From Paenibacillus sp. yr247 (GTDB taxonomy: Bacteria; Bacillota; Bacilli; Paenibacillales; NBRC-103111), in NCBI RefSeq assembly GCF_900103825.1, contig NZ_FNIF01000002.1, positions 1 through 64,000 of the forward strand: 64,000 bases of DNA, in the 5' to 3' direction. Below are positions 33,455-42,038 of the stretch, piece after piece. Numbering within the stretch: position 1 is the stretch's first letter; every line of letters begins with the position of its first letter. Made by a program: the position numbers and the translations under genes. Below the pieces are notes generated by a model that was not told where the DNA came from, made no database searches, and saw nothing but the letters and a program-made list of their open reading frames with translations.

Positions 33455-34087
33455 ATGAACCTAGAGCAAGGACTTAAAGAAATCGAACGCACCCGGATTA
33501 TTGCTATCGTCCGAGGTGTGCACGAATCCCACATTCTCTCTGTTGCAGACGCACTACTTAAAGGCGGGGTCACCGTAATGGAGGTTACGCTCAACACACC
33601 AGGTGCACTGCGAATGATCGGCGAGCTGCAGAATAAGCGGGGAGAGCACATGTATATTGGGGCAGGCACTGTACTTGATCTTGAAGATGCTAAGAAAGCG
33701 GTCCAAGCCGGAGCTTCCTTCCTAGTCACGCCGAATTTGGATGAGGAAGTCATTCGTTGGTCCAGTCATGTGGGGATTCCGATTTTCCCAGGTGCAATGA
33801 CACCAACAGAGATCGTAAAAGCGTGGAAAGCGGGCGCAACAGCTGTTAAAATATTTCCGAGCGCAAGCTTAGGTCTCTCTTATATCAAAGAATTGATGGG
33901 TCCTCTAGACCACATTCCGATGATGGCCGTCGGGGGTGTTACCGAAGAGAATATCAAACAATTTTTGACATTGGGTTGCTACGGTTTAGGTATCGGCGGC
34001 TCTCTGATTAACTTAAAAGAAATCGAAGCCGGACGCTTCGAATGGCTTACAGATAAAGCTGCTCGTCTACTTGCTGCTTCGCACTAG
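33455..34087 (+). CDS. eda: KDPG/KHG aldolase (2-dehydro-3-deoxy-phosphogluconate aldolase)
   Basis: 210 residues. Class I aldolase features: GVTVMEVTLNTPGA with the catalytic Glu, IGAGTVLDLEDA, FLVTPNLD, IPIFPGAMTPTEI and the Schiff-base Lys in ATAVKIFPSASLG. The end AVGGVTEENI forms the phosphate site. It splits KDPG into pyruvate and glyceraldehyde 3-phosphate. The start at 33455 follows GGAGGAG by four bases. Standing alone, with no kdgK adjacent, so the pathway context is unclear. Confidence 0.93.
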   Translation: MNLEQGLKEIERTRIIAIVRGVHESHILSVADALLKGGVTVMEVTLNTPGALRMIGELQNKRGEHMYIGAGTVLDLEDAKKAVQAGASFLVTPNLDEEVIRWSSHVGIPIFPGAMTPTEIVKAWKAGATAVKIFPSASLGLSYIKELMGPLDHIPMMAVGGVTEENIKQFLTLGCYGLGIGGSLINLKEIEAGRFEWLTDKAARLLAASH

Positions 34088-34094
34088 TGGACAC

Positions 34095-34142
34095 AAAAAT
34101 AACCATCTTCCTCTGCACAAGAGGTCGATGGTTATTTATTTT
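34095..34142 (+). terminator. Bidirectional terminator
   Basis: AAATAACCATC-TTCCTCT and AGAGG-TCGATGGTTATTT, with T-rich ends on both strands. Confidence 0.85.
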
Positions 34143-34764
34143 GGCTAATGATATAGATACATTTGTTTGCGCCCTTCGCTAAACACTCTGTTCGCTCTAC
34201 ATTGGCGTTCAGCAGATTCCGAAACAAGGCAAGCTCGCACTGACAAGCTTGTTGGAACGTATTTGCCACCTGCGCGATTGGACAGTTATGTTCACTAAAC
34301 ATGTACGCGTCTTCTCCAAGCTGTGACCAATCCACCATGTACCCGTTCTCGTTCTGAATAAGCGCTAACTCTGCTACTCGTTCTTCCAAGCTCTTCTCGT
34401 GCATGCGCGATTGATAGCGAGCTTCGAGCTTATTTTGTCTGCCTTCAAAAAGACGTTCGATCTTGTCATGACCTTCGTCCTCTAGTAACTCAACCAGTAA
34501 ATCGAGCGTCAGCTGCATGTATTTCTTTGGAAATAATTCGTCTGCCTGTGGAGCTAATGTGTATACGTTGGTGGGTCTTCCCATTGCTTGCCGGACAAGC
34601 TTCGTTTGGAGCAGATCGTCCTTCTCCAAGGAATGAATATGACGCCTGACGGCCATTTCCGTAATTCCAAGCTGTTTGGCCATATCATGGACACTTAAAG
34701 GTCCCTGAGTTTTGAGCATGGAAAGAATCACTTTACGCGTGGATGTCTCAACTGCATGATTCAT
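34132..34764 (-). CDS. SufR-like winged-helix regulator with C-terminal cysteines
   Basis: 210 residues. A wHTH at the N-terminus (STRKVILSMLKTQGPLSVHDMAKQLGITEMAVRRHI, then GRPTNVYTL) is followed by a helical sensor domain and a C-terminal Cys set: FSEHNCPIAQVA, FQQACQCELALF, NVERTECLAKG and NKCIYII. The first two cysteines have the C-x12-C spacing of SufR, an Fe-S-sensing repressor; later spacing differs and an additional Cys is present. The start at 34764 has AGGTGAG upstream; ATG 34791 is also possible. No suf genes are nearby. Confidence 0.78.
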   Translation of the reverse strand: MNHAVETSTRKVILSMLKTQGPLSVHDMAKQLGITEMAVRRHIHSLEKDDLLQTKLVRQAMGRPTNVYTLAPQADELFPKKYMQLTLDLLVELLEDEGHDKIERLFEGRQNKLEARYQSRMHEKSLEERVAELALIQNENGYMVDWSQLGEDAYMFSEHNCPIAQVANTFQQACQCELALFRNLLNANVERTECLAKGANKCIYIISQNK

Positions 34765-34848
34765 TAGCTCACCTACCCTCGGAACTGTCATTATGTCTCA
34801 TTTTACCGCATCACATACAATAAGTAAATTAAGAAACAACTATGTATG

Positions 34849-35280
34849 TTATTCCAGTTCGCTCTTAATAAAGGCCCGAACGCTCGCTGCAAACTCCTCA
34901 AAAGCCGCTGGCATTTTCGGGATTAAAGGATTTAGTTCCTGACGATTCCAGGTTACATAATCCTGAACAAGCGGCTTTCTAAGCTTCACTAGCTGAAGCA
35001 GCGTCTCTGTCAATGCTTCCGAATACGCGCCTTCCCCATGTACGATCTCCACGATATCCTCATAGCTGCTGGCATCTCTTAGTATAAAAGCATCAATCAG
35101 CAGACTCCCAATATCGGTCACCGTTTCAATGGCTAAGTGCAGCACACGTTCTTGCGCCAGCTGCCACACGAGATCATTTGTGCCTTGCTCCCACTGTACT
35201 TCTAATTGTTTACCCGCGTCAGCTAAAGCGGTCAGAAACTGAATTCTTTGATCGATCTGTTCATGGTTAATAAAATACAT
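34849..35280 (-). CDS. DUF86/HepT-like HEPN-fold protein (YutE-like)
   Basis: 143 residues, all helical. LAQERVLHLAIETVTDIGSLLIDAFILRD and SYEDIVEIV are the DUF86 hallmarks. The HEPN nuclease motif R-x4-6-H should follow in the LRKPLVQDYV position, but the His is Gln, so RNase activity is doubtful. No MNT-type antitoxin partner is adjacent; its neighbours are a small membrane peptide gene and the SufR-like gene. ATG 35280 follows GGACGGAG. The Bacillus counterpart is chromosomal and not a typical toxin. Confidence 0.8.
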   Translation of the reverse strand: MYFINHEQIDQRIQFLTALADAGKQLEVQWEQGTNDLVWQLAQERVLHLAIETVTDIGSLLIDAFILRDASSYEDIVEIVHGEGAYSEALTETLLQLVKLRKPLVQDYVTWNRQELNPLIPKMPAAFEEFAASVRAFIKSELE

Positions 35281-35284
35281 GGGG

Positions 35285-35392
35285 CTATCTCCGTCCTCTT
35301 TTACGCCATTTCGTCCAAATCATCATTGCAAAAAAAGTAATAATGACCAAAAATACTAACAATACAGCCTGCATGACATATTCATAGCTCAC
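35285..35392 (-). CDS. Small single-pass membrane peptide, 35 aa
   Basis: MSYEYVMQ precedes one strongly hydrophobic helix (VLLVFLVIITFFAMMIW) and a basic end TKWRKRGRR, i.e. cytoplasmic positive tail. GTG start at 35392 with GAGGG nine bases upstream. It ends four bases before the DUF86 gene, suggesting coupling. Function unknown. Confidence 0.55.
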   Translation of the reverse strand: MSYEYVMQAVLLVFLVIITFFAMMIWTKWRKRGRR

Positions 35393-35560
35393 GTTCATTC
35401 ACCCTCTTGACTCTCTCTTGGTTCCATGCTCCTCTCAGTGTATCGCGGGGGGCTAGGGAGCGTCAAGCAAGCCGCATAGCTGCCCCCCTTGAAGAAGTAT
35501 TGTTCTCTTATTTCTTTCATGTTAAAGTGAAAAAAGTGAAAAAAGGAGACTATCATACCT

Positions 35561-36613
35561 ATGTTATCTAGGCCCAAACTTCTAGAAATCGACATCGTAC
35601 GCGCTATCGCAATTATCGCCGTTCTTGTTATTCACGGAACCTCTGGTGCAACTCAGCTTCCGCTGGGAACAAGCTCACAAGCCGTATTTTTCATTCTCAA
35701 TAAGGCCAATTTGTTTACCGTTCCATTATTCATTTGGATAAGTGGAGTTGTCTTATTCTATACCTATTACGATCGCTGGGAGCCGGGGATGTCGCGCCTT
35801 TTTTGGACAAAAAGGTTGCGTAGAATTTTAATTCCCTATGTACTCTGGTCCATTTTCTATTACCTATACAATCAATTCATGTTTCATGGAAAAATCAGTT
35901 TTGACGCCATGTACGTCATCAAATTGCTTTTATCGGGGAATGCCAGCTATCATCTGTATTATATGGTCATTATTGTTCAGTTTTATCTCTTATTCCCTTT
36001 GCTGATCACTGCAGCTCGGAAATCTCCTTGGGTTCGTCAAGGGCTGATTCCTTTAGGTATCGGCATGCAGGCAGCTGCCTACAGCATACATCATTGGGTG
36101 CATCCCCTTCCTGAATACGCCTCTTTGTTTCTAAGCTATTCAGCCCTATTTGCGTTTGGGGCATTCGTGGGCATTCATTATGCCGCTATTGTCGCTTGGT
36201 CTAACCGGCATAAAAGTTGGATTTGGAGCATCATGTGCCTTGCAGGTATCACTTTTGTAGGTATGCTATTACTCCATCAATACGGACTTGCTTTTATCGA
36301 AAATACATGGTTCGAGCTGTCACTCCTCGTATATTGTATAACGATTCCGCTTTGCTGCATCCAATGGGCACGTCAAAGGTTAGCAAGCGGCTCCCAGTTA
36401 GGCACCGCTTTGTCCGCCTTAGGCGCGGCATCCTTCGGTATCTACCTCGTACATCCTGCGATTCTGACGCTTTGGGATCTTATCGCGCCAGCACAGGAAC
36501 AGCTCTGGCTTTACGATCTACACACGGTCGCGTCGATTCTCATCGGGCTGCTCGGGTCTTGGCTGCTTGTGAGGCTTTATGCGAGCGCGCAAAGAAAAGG
36601 TTCCGCCAACTAG
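35561..36613 (+). CDS. Acyltransferase family 3 membrane protein
   Basis: 350 residues, about ten helices. LLEIDIVRAIAIIAVLVIHG has the conserved Arg and catalytic His (IHG) of acyltransferase 3 proteins. TKRLRRILIPYVLWSIFYYL is the second conserved block. Members O-acetylate polysaccharides or peptidoglycan. No SGNH domain is fused. ATG 35561 follows AAAAAGGAG. The stop codon lies inside the terminator stem. Confidence 0.9.
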   Translation: MLSRPKLLEIDIVRAIAIIAVLVIHGTSGATQLPLGTSSQAVFFILNKANLFTVPLFIWISGVVLFYTYYDRWEPGMSRLFWTKRLRRILIPYVLWSIFYYLYNQFMFHGKISFDAMYVIKLLLSGNASYHLYYMVIIVQFYLLFPLLITAARKSPWVRQGLIPLGIGMQAAAYSIHHWVHPLPEYASLFLSYSALFAFGAFVGIHYAAIVAWSNRHKSWIWSIMCLAGITFVGMLLLHQYGLAFIENTWFELSLLVYCITIPLCCIQWARQRLASGSQLGTALSALGAASFGIYLVHPAILTLWDLIAPAQEQLWLYDLHTVASILIGLLGSWLLVRLYASAQRKGSAN

Positions 36614-36628
36614 GCGGAACCTTCTTTT
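36599..36628 (+). terminator. Terminator of the acyltransferase gene
   Basis: GGTTCCGCC-AACTA-GGCGGAACC followed by TTCTTTT. Confidence 0.9.
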
Positions 36629-37293
36629 CATTTAAAGCGGGCTAACAGCGCCCAGCGCCGCTGCTGTCTGCGGCTATAACGCGGTAAGCCGCGGTGAATA
36701 TCCAGCGCTTCGCGGAAAGCGCGCTTCGCGTCTTCTGTTCGGCCGAGCTGCTGATACAGCTGGCCAAGGCGGTAGTAAGCTTCAACCGACGAAGAATGCA
36801 GATCACGAAATTGCTCGATGAATTGGGCGGCTCTTTCTGGTGCAACAGGCGCCAAAGCTTCACCTAGCCGTAAATAGGCTTCACCATATTTAACCCGCGG
36901 GTTCAATTCTACTGCCTTAAGCATGAAGCTTTCACCTTTAACGAGATTCCCTAGTTTTAGGTAACAAAGGCCAATCTCATAGTGTACGTCTGCTGAGTCC
37001 TCCATAATATGCAGGGTTTGTTCCAAGTAAGGAAGAGCTTCGCTGTACTTTTTGCGTTCAAGTAAAATCCTTGCTAGCTCCAACTTCGCTGAGGTATTAT
37101 GCGGATTAGCGTGCAAGTCACTTCGCAACCTGGATGCTCTGCGGCTTAATTGAAACGGCTTAAATATATTTGGCGTTAATCCGATAAATCTTCTATCTAA
37201 CACATATAGAATGACTAATAGAATAAGAAGTGCAAGAAACGGATTGCCTACAAGACGCCATAATAAACCAAATACAAGTATTTTGATAAGCAC
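36628..37293 (-). CDS. Membrane-anchored tetratricopeptide repeat protein
   Basis: 221 residues. An N-terminal hydrophobic hairpin (ILVFGLLWRLVGNPFLALLILLVILYVL) is followed by about four TPR units: KLELARILLERKKYSEALPYLEQ, ADVHYEIGLCYLKLGNLVKGESF, GEAYLRLGEAL, and VEAYYRLGQLYQQLGRTEDAKRAFREAL. It is a scaffold type of protein; the partner is unknown. Single gene. Confidence 0.88.
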   Translation of the reverse strand: MLIKILVFGLLWRLVGNPFLALLILLVILYVLDRRFIGLTPNIFKPFQLSRRASRLRSDLHANPHNTSAKLELARILLERKKYSEALPYLEQTLHIMEDSADVHYEIGLCYLKLGNLVKGESFMLKAVELNPRVKYGEAYLRLGEALAPVAPERAAQFIEQFRDLHSSSVEAYYRLGQLYQQLGRTEDAKRAFREALDIHRGLPRYSRRQQRRWALLARFK

Positions 37294-37471
37294 GTTAAAC
37301 CCTCCTTCAACTTCCTTATACTACCATATTATGTTGACGCTGGTCATCTTCTACAAAGAAAAAAGCACCCAGCTTTTAGCTAGCTAGAGGCTTCCATCAT
37401 TTGCTTGTGGATCACTCATTCGTGATTTATTTCAAGCAATGCTATAATGAAAAGAAAAAGGGAGTTTCCAC

Positions 37472-37732
37472 ATGAACGATCCGCGCAAAGATATCTGGCA
37501 CAAAAGAAAACAACTGGGAAGATCCAAATACTTAATTCTGTTCGGCCTACTCCCTTGGGGCATCGGGCTCACCTTATTGTTTAGCGTCATCGAATTTCTT
37601 AGGCTTCAAGAGATCAACTGGGTTTGGGTGCCTATTCGCTTACTCGTTTTCGTTTTCATTGGCTTCTTCGTCGCTAATGCACGCTGGCACGCCATGGAAA
37701 GCCGCTATGAGCCTTATATTAGACGACCTTAA
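37472..37732 (+). CDS. Small membrane protein, 86 aa
   Basis: A charged N-terminus (MNDPRKDIWHKRKQLGRSKY) precedes two helices (about 20-42 and 52-68), then ANARWHAMESRYEPYIRRP. ATG 37472 follows AAAGGGAG. No family recognised. Terminator directly at its stop codon. Confidence 0.65.
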   Translation: MNDPRKDIWHKRKQLGRSKYLILFGLLPWGIGLTLLFSVIEFLRLQEINWVWVPIRLLVFVFIGFFVANARWHAMESRYEPYIRRP

Positions 37733-37749
37733 CGGTCGTTTATTTTTTA
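37723..37749 (+). terminator. Terminator of the 86-aa membrane protein gene
   Basis: ACGACC-TTAA-CGGTCGT then TTATTTTTTA. Confidence 0.85.
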
Positions 37750-38151
37750 TTAATGTAAAAAGGTCTGATTTTCCACATCGTCTGTATGAAACAGCGAAGC
37801 CGTATGAGCACGACGAAAATGCTCTTCGAGCTCTTTTCGAATTGAACCAAACATCAAGATCCCTTCCTTGAATTCCTCGCGCTCACCCCACTTCGTTTCT
37901 AGCCCTTCGTTGTCGAACAATTCCTCCGAGACATCTTTAAACGCCTTATGCAAATTGTTATCATACCAGTCGATTTCACTCGATTCGTCTTTGCGATACA
38001 CATGTCTCATATCAAAGTCGTTATCCTGCGAAGCCGTGAATTCAGCTAGTAAAATCCCTTTAATTCCATCGGCCTTTATCTCGACATCAGCGCACCGAAC
38101 ATCATTACGCTCCGTAAAGCGTACAATGTTCGCCTGTTTAATTCTCCTCAT
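37750..38151 (-). CDS. Hypothetical soluble protein, 133 aa
   Basis: Begins MRRIKQANIVRFTERNDVR, continues with beta-rich CADVEIKADGIKGILLAEF and ends with an acidic helical part (EREEFKEGILMFGSIRKELEEHF). AGGAGGGTATGAC precedes the ATG at 38151. No domain recognised. It lies between the 86-aa protein and the SgrR-like gene, same strand as the latter, 60 bases downstream of it. Confidence 0.65.
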   Translation of the reverse strand: MRRIKQANIVRFTERNDVRCADVEIKADGIKGILLAEFTASQDNDFDMRHVYRKDESSEIDWYDNNLHKAFKDVSEELFDNEGLETKWGEREEFKEGILMFGSIRKELEEHFRRAHTASLFHTDDVENQTFLH

Positions 38152-38211
38152 GTCATACCCTCCTAAAGTTACCTATCATAAAGAAAAGTATTTCCAGTTT
38201 TACAGGATTTA

Positions 38212-40038
38212 TCAAACGTTAGGGGTGAACCATATTTTCCGAAAATCAACCCAACCCAAATCGTTAATACACACACCCTTGATCGAATCATGATATGTGG
38301 TTTGCTGAGAACGATGGAGCACGAAGAGAAACGATTTCTCCTCCTGCAGCACTTCAATCATATCGTTTAACCTACAAATGCGCGCTTCCCGACTTGGAAT
38401 TCCGAGAATCTGGTCGATTTCCGCATCAACCCAAGCCATTCGTTCGTGGTTTAAATGGGCACGGACATAGCTGTTGCTTTGCTTAAGTGTCTGAATAATA
38501 TGAAGGTCATACTCGCTTTCCAAACAAATGTGATAAAAAATAAGATCAGCTTCCAGAATCGTATCCAGCCGCATCATATCCGACTTACTCCGTGTCGTCA
38601 GTTCAATGCTGATTCCCACTTTGGCACACTGCTCGCAGATCCACACCGCATCTTCGTTGATGTTACTATAAATATACATGCTCAGCGGCTCACCGCTATA
38701 TCCCATCTCTGCAAGCAGGCGCTTAGCCTCCTCGAAATCTGTACGATAAACAAAAGCATTTCCCTTACGATCCATGGTTGGTAAAAAACTGCTGGCTGGT
38801 GCCTCTCTAAAGCCTCCAAGTTCCTCAATCATCCGCTCACGACCGATGATCAGGTCAACCGCTTTGCGGAAATGCGGATGCTGCTGAGGTCCTTTTTTAT
38901 TCCGATTAAAAGTAAGCAGGCTGCAGCCCAGGATCGACTGTTCAATCTGATGCCATTCCGAATCTTTCCCTACCGCGCCGACAGGTTTACGGGAATTCGT
39001 ATGGTCGCAAAGCACTTGCACCATATCCCAGCTTGGACCAACCTCCGACAAGTCCTGCGGCAAAAGCCAGATTTCCACTTGATCCAGATGCGGTCTAACC
39101 CCAAAATAACTGTCAAAAGCACGAAGCTTACAGATATAATCATCATTACGTTCAAGCCTGAACGGTCCTGTCCCAATAGGCATACGCCCGAAGATCCCCT
39201 CATTATCCCGACAAATATCCTCCGGCAGGATGGCCATCGAGGAATGCGATAATTGCTGCAAAAAGAGCTCATTGGGCTGCTTCAACTCGATGGCAATCGC
39301 ACTTCGGTTCAATACCGTCATATTCTCAATACTTTCGGTCATCCAACCTTGACACGCCGAAAGGCCAAGCTCCTTCAACCTGGAAATCGAGTAATAAACA
39401 TCGTGCGCCGTCATCTCTCTGCCATGATGGAACAGCACGCCTTTTCGCAAATAAAACGTGTAGTGCAAACCGTCCTCGCTAATTTCCCAGTAATGCGCTA
39501 AATGCGGTTCTACTACCATGGTTTGATGATTGTACACAATTAGGGTGTCGAAGATTTGATTAATAAGATGGCAATCGAATGCAAAAAAAGAGTGCGCCGG
39601 ATCCAATGTTACCAGCCATTTGTAGACTGGAAACCGCAGTGTATCCTTATAACGCTCCTCATGTTCGACGGCACGATACCCAAAAAAACTGAACAACCAA
39701 TCGATAAAAGAGTCCTGCAGCGCCTCTCCCCTGCCCAATTGGTGAATCAGCTCTATCGTCCCTTTATAATCACCTCGACCCGCCAATGCCATTGCCTGCT
39801 TGGAAATCATATCCTCCGCAGTAACAAGAAACGTTAGCTCAGAGACATTGCCTCTGCCTCTTCCGGGCTTCCAAGAAATCCAGTCTAGCTCACTCATTTT
39901 TTTGAGTAAAATCTTTACATTACGCGTTGAACAATACATTCTATCCGCTAATTCATCTAACGTTATAGGCTGCGGTTCATGCTCCACGCCATGTTCAAAG
40001 CCAGCCCGAAGCTCAAGAAAATGGGTCAAAAGCTGCAT
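38212..40038 (-). CDS. SgrR-family regulator with SBP_bac_5 domain
   Basis: 608 residues. Residues about 1-115 form a winged-helix (TLDELADRMYCSTRNVKILLKKM, WKPGRGRGNVSELTF), the SgrR_N domain. The rest is a type-5 periplasmic-binding-protein domain: VEPHLAHYWEISEDGLHYTFYLRKGVLFHHGREMTAHDVYYSI, then PIGTGPFRLERNDDY. There is no signal peptide, so the binding domain senses a ligand in the cytoplasm. In Bacillales such proteins regulate nearby transporters; none is obvious here apart from a divergent 49-residue gene. Start 40038 has AAGGAAG six bases upstream. Confidence 0.9.
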   Translation of the reverse strand: MQLLTHFLELRAGFEHGVEHEPQPITLDELADRMYCSTRNVKILLKKMSELDWISWKPGRGRGNVSELTFLVTAEDMISKQAMALAGRGDYKGTIELIHQLGRGEALQDSFIDWLFSFFGYRAVEHEERYKDTLRFPVYKWLVTLDPAHSFFAFDCHLINQIFDTLIVYNHQTMVVEPHLAHYWEISEDGLHYTFYLRKGVLFHHGREMTAHDVYYSISRLKELGLSACQGWMTESIENMTVLNRSAIAIELKQPNELFLQQLSHSSMAILPEDICRDNEGIFGRMPIGTGPFRLERNDDYICKLRAFDSYFGVRPHLDQVEIWLLPQDLSEVGPSWDMVQVLCDHTNSRKPVGAVGKDSEWHQIEQSILGCSLLTFNRNKKGPQQHPHFRKAVDLIIGRERMIEELGGFREAPASSFLPTMDRKGNAFVYRTDFEEAKRLLAEMGYSGEPLSMYIYSNINEDAVWICEQCAKVGISIELTTRSKSDMMRLDTILEADLIFYHICLESEYDLHIIQTLKQSNSYVRAHLNHERMAWVDAEIDQILGIPSREARICRLNDMIEVLQEEKSFLFVLHRSQQTTYHDSIKGVCINDLGWVDFRKIWFTPNV

Positions 40039-40155
40039 GATCAACTTCCTTTCCATAAAAGGGGAAATAGTTAAAGTGAATTATACTCTTTTTGTTCCCC
40101 TTATTCTAGATGTAAACTAAATCTAACAGGAAAAGAAAGGAAGGTGATGAAACTT

Positions 40156-40305
40156 ATGCAACTTACAGACTTATATGTATCCGAGAAATTAATGCAATGG
40201 CAGCAGCAGGATCTGGAAATCGAAGCTCGCGAGCTGTGGAAATTTAAATCCATCAAAAAACGAAAAGTTTACATGCTGCTAACTAACTTATTCTTCTTCG
40301 TTTAA
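40156..40305 (+). CDS. Small protein divergent from the SgrR-like gene, 49 aa
   Basis: Begins MQLTDLYVSEKLMQWQQQ and ends with a basic then hydrophobic stretch (KKRKVYMLLTNLFFFV). GGAAGGTG lies upstream. Size and position (divergent from an SgrR homologue) recall the small membrane peptides SgrT-like only by analogy; sequence does not match. The 3' end overlaps the convergent VanZ gene by 23 bases. Moderate evidence that it is a gene. Confidence 0.5.
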   Translation: MQLTDLYVSEKLMQWQQQDLEIEARELWKFKSIKKRKVYMLLTNLFFFV

Positions 40306-40798
40306 TCCTAGTCCTGATCCAAAGAACCATAAGGACCAAGAGAACTGCTAGTAGCACACCTATGGTATCAACAACTACATCAATCCCATGACCCGTTCGA
40401 CCAACAATAAACGTTTGATGCCATTCATCGGTAGCCGCATAAAGAACCGAGATGATTGAGGAGGTGAGCAGTGCTATGACGACTTTTACAGATTTCTCCA
40501 GCAGCGCTAAGGACCAGAGCAGGGCTAGGATAGCGAACTCGCTAACATGCCCTGCTTTTCTTATGAAGAACTCAATGACGCCAATGGGGTCCTGCCACGA
40601 GATCTTTTGGTGGTCGTAGGAAAACTCCCAATGCGGGAATTTATTCATCAGTTGAAGGCCTGAAAGCTTCGTTTCTAGAAGCGGACGCAAACTTTGCTGC
40701 TGATACGATTCTCCCGACTTTATAAAAATAAATGCCATCCAGAGGACGGCAGCGATTAAGAACAAATAGTAATATCGTTTTGAAGAAGACTGCGGCAT
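40283..40798 (-). CDS. VanZ family membrane protein
   Basis: 171 residues, four helices. VIEFFIRKAGHVSEFAILALLWSL and AATDEWHQTFIVGRTGHGIDVVVDTIGVLLAVL carry the VanZ hallmarks (R-K-x-x-H, D-E-x-HQ, D-x-x-x-D). VanZ proteins give low-level teicoplanin resistance in enterococci; the chromosomal role is unknown. The start at 40798 follows AAGGGGATG. It is 17 bases after a small membrane protein gene on the same strand. Confidence 0.9.
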   Translation of the reverse strand: MPQSSSKRYYYLFLIAAVLWMAFIFIKSGESYQQQSLRPLLETKLSGLQLMNKFPHWEFSYDHQKISWQDPIGVIEFFIRKAGHVSEFAILALLWSLALLEKSVKVVIALLTSSIISVLYAATDEWHQTFIVGRTGHGIDVVVDTIGVLLAVLLVLMVLWIRTRIKRRRIS

Positions 40799-40814
40799 GA
40801 ATGGGTCATCCCCT

Positions 40815-41102
40815 TTATGAATTAAATTTCTTACGAATGCTGAATAAAGCAAAAAATTCAATAACCATTAAATTTACCGCAGATACACCATAGAAGGCCA
40901 TTCCAAACATCATGTGATAGGAATCATCTGTCACCGATTTCCACCAAAACGCAGCAGCCAGCGTCAATACGATATTCATGGCTGTCGTAATCCAGAATGA
41001 GAATCCAAGCCGATTCGTTTTCCGCATTAACCATACACCAATGACAAACGGCAATACAAAAGCTATTCCCAAGAAAACCCAATACAACACTGCATTCGAC
41101 AC
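40815..41102 (-). CDS. Small multi-helix membrane protein, 95 aa
   Basis: Three hydrophobic helices (VLYWVFLGIAFVLPFVIGVWL, FWITTAMNIVLTLAAAFWW, MAFYGVSAVNLMVIEFFALF). No family name recognised. ATG 41102 is preceded by GGGAGTGACAGAAAGTG. Probably an operon with vanZ-like. Confidence 0.7.
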   Translation of the reverse strand: MSNAVLYWVFLGIAFVLPFVIGVWLMRKTNRLGFSFWITTAMNIVLTLAAAFWWKSVTDDSYHMMFGMAFYGVSAVNLMVIEFFALFSIRKKFNS

Positions 41103-41251
41103 TTTCTGTCACTCCCACACGATCAACTAGTTTATTCTACTAGGTTAGCATGAATAAGCCGCAGAAAACAACGTTTGGTACCCTTTGCAACAGAAACGCC
41201 AAATGGCCATACTTGGAAGAAATGCTTTAGGAGAATTCTCCGACATAGGGC

Positions 41252-41280
41252 TTGCTTGAGTTGAATAATTCATGTATAAT
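41252..41280 (+). promoter_or_regulatory. Sigma-A promoter of tRNA-Ala
   Basis: TTGCTT, 17-base spacer, TATAAT, ending 33 bases before the tRNA. Confidence 0.85.
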
Positions 41281-41312
41281 ACGAAAAGTCGACGCAATTC
41301 AGGCGACATTGA

Positions 41313-41385
41313 GGGGTCATAGCTCAGCTGGGAGAGCGCTTCGCTGGCAGCGAAGAGGTCAGGGGTTCGATCCCCCTTGATTCCA
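41313..41385 (+). tRNA. tRNA-Ala (anticodon GGC)
   Basis: 73 bases fold into a full cloverleaf. The acceptor GGGGTCA pairs with TGATTCC with two G-U pairs. The anticodon stem CTTCG/CGAAG encloses loop CTGGCAG (anticodon GGC); the T arm is AGGGG-TTCGATC-CCCCT. CCA is not encoded. A promoter precedes and a terminator follows, so it is a single tRNA transcript. The accessory strip starts right after it. Confidence 0.96.
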
Positions 41386-41391
41386 TACTAG

Positions 41392-41418
41392 AAAACCCTT
41401 GTATATCAAGGGTTTTTC
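41392..41418 (+). terminator. Terminator of tRNA-Ala
   Basis: AAAACCCTTG-TATAT-CAAGGGTTTT followed by TCTTATTTT. Confidence 0.92.
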
Positions 41419-41424
41419 TTATTT

Positions 41425-41541
41425 TCACTCACACTTTTTAAATATCTCTTTATCTACGAAAGCTCTTCTACCGGCCTGATCAACATGGAACTTTCCAGAC
41501 TTCAGAAGGTTGTATGATTGATCACGACCAATCCCCAGCTT
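41425..41541 (-). pseudogene. Excisionase-like helix-turn-helix fragment next to tRNA-Ala
   Basis: Translates as KLGIGRDQSYNLLKSGKFHV, then QAGRRAFVDKEIFKKCE and stop, the pattern of HTH_17/excisionase DNA-binding proteins. The frame has stop codons directly before it and no start, so the N-terminus is lost. Beyond it, 41542-41700 on the same strand has further short coding-like remnants (SAHKVTEIIESASKYNGE, stop). This looks like the eroded end of an element integrated at the tRNA. Confidence 0.6.
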
Positions 41542-41700
41542 TTATAATTACAGTTCTTTATTCGCTTCCTTCTCAACCTCAATATCCAAAGCCAGAGCAA
41601 TCTTCAATTCACTGTTCACTCCTTTGATGGAGCTATTCTCCGTTATATTTACTTGCGGATTCGATAATTTCCGTTACCTTATGGGCAGACCGAGAACCTC

Positions 41701-41817
41701 GATTACTTAAGAGTTACTTAGTATTAAATGACAAAAACAGTGTTTTTTCATCAAAGGATTTTACAAGTCTTAAATTGAATCAATATTTAAATATTTTTTT
41801 GAAAGGTAGTGGTTTCT
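41701..41817. other. AT-rich spacer in the accessory strip
   Basis: No gene, hairpin or clear promoter is visible between the excisionase remnant region and the next tiny gene. Very AT-rich compared with the housekeeping regions. Confidence 0.4.
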
Positions 41818-41913
41818 GTGTACTCACGCGAAGATTTAATTTCAATTGGGTTCGTTATCCTGCTTTTTGTGGTTCCAATATTGGCAGTCGCATCGCTTCA
41901 TTTCTTTAGGTAG
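41818..41913 (+). CDS. Very small hydrophobic peptide, 31 aa
   Basis: MYSREDL leads into one helix (ISIGFVILLFVVPILAVASL) and HFFR. AAAGGTAGTGG precedes the GTG start. Size and layout resemble the small hydrophobic sporulation or stress peptides (YjcZ-like) of Bacillales, but the sequence is not a clear match. Confidence 0.5.
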   Translation: MYSREDLISIGFVILLFVVPILAVASLHFFR

Positions 41914-41966
41914 ATTACTCAGTTTTACCTCTAATACTATTGAAATATTGAAATTTAAATTAAAGC

Positions 41967-41994
41967 TAAGAATTACATGGACATTTTCCGATAG
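41967..41994 (+). promoter_or_regulatory. Sigma-D-like (flagellar) promoter of the YjfB-like gene
   Basis: TAAG (41967-41970), 16-base spacer, TCCGATAG (41987-41994), close to the Bacillus sigma-D consensus TAAA-N15-GCCGATAT. It ends 44 bases before the start codon of a gene whose family is linked to motility. Confidence 0.6.
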
Positions 41995-42038
41995 ATAAAG
42001 TGTTAGATAAAGTAATAGCCATAAAAAGGAGGAATCTC

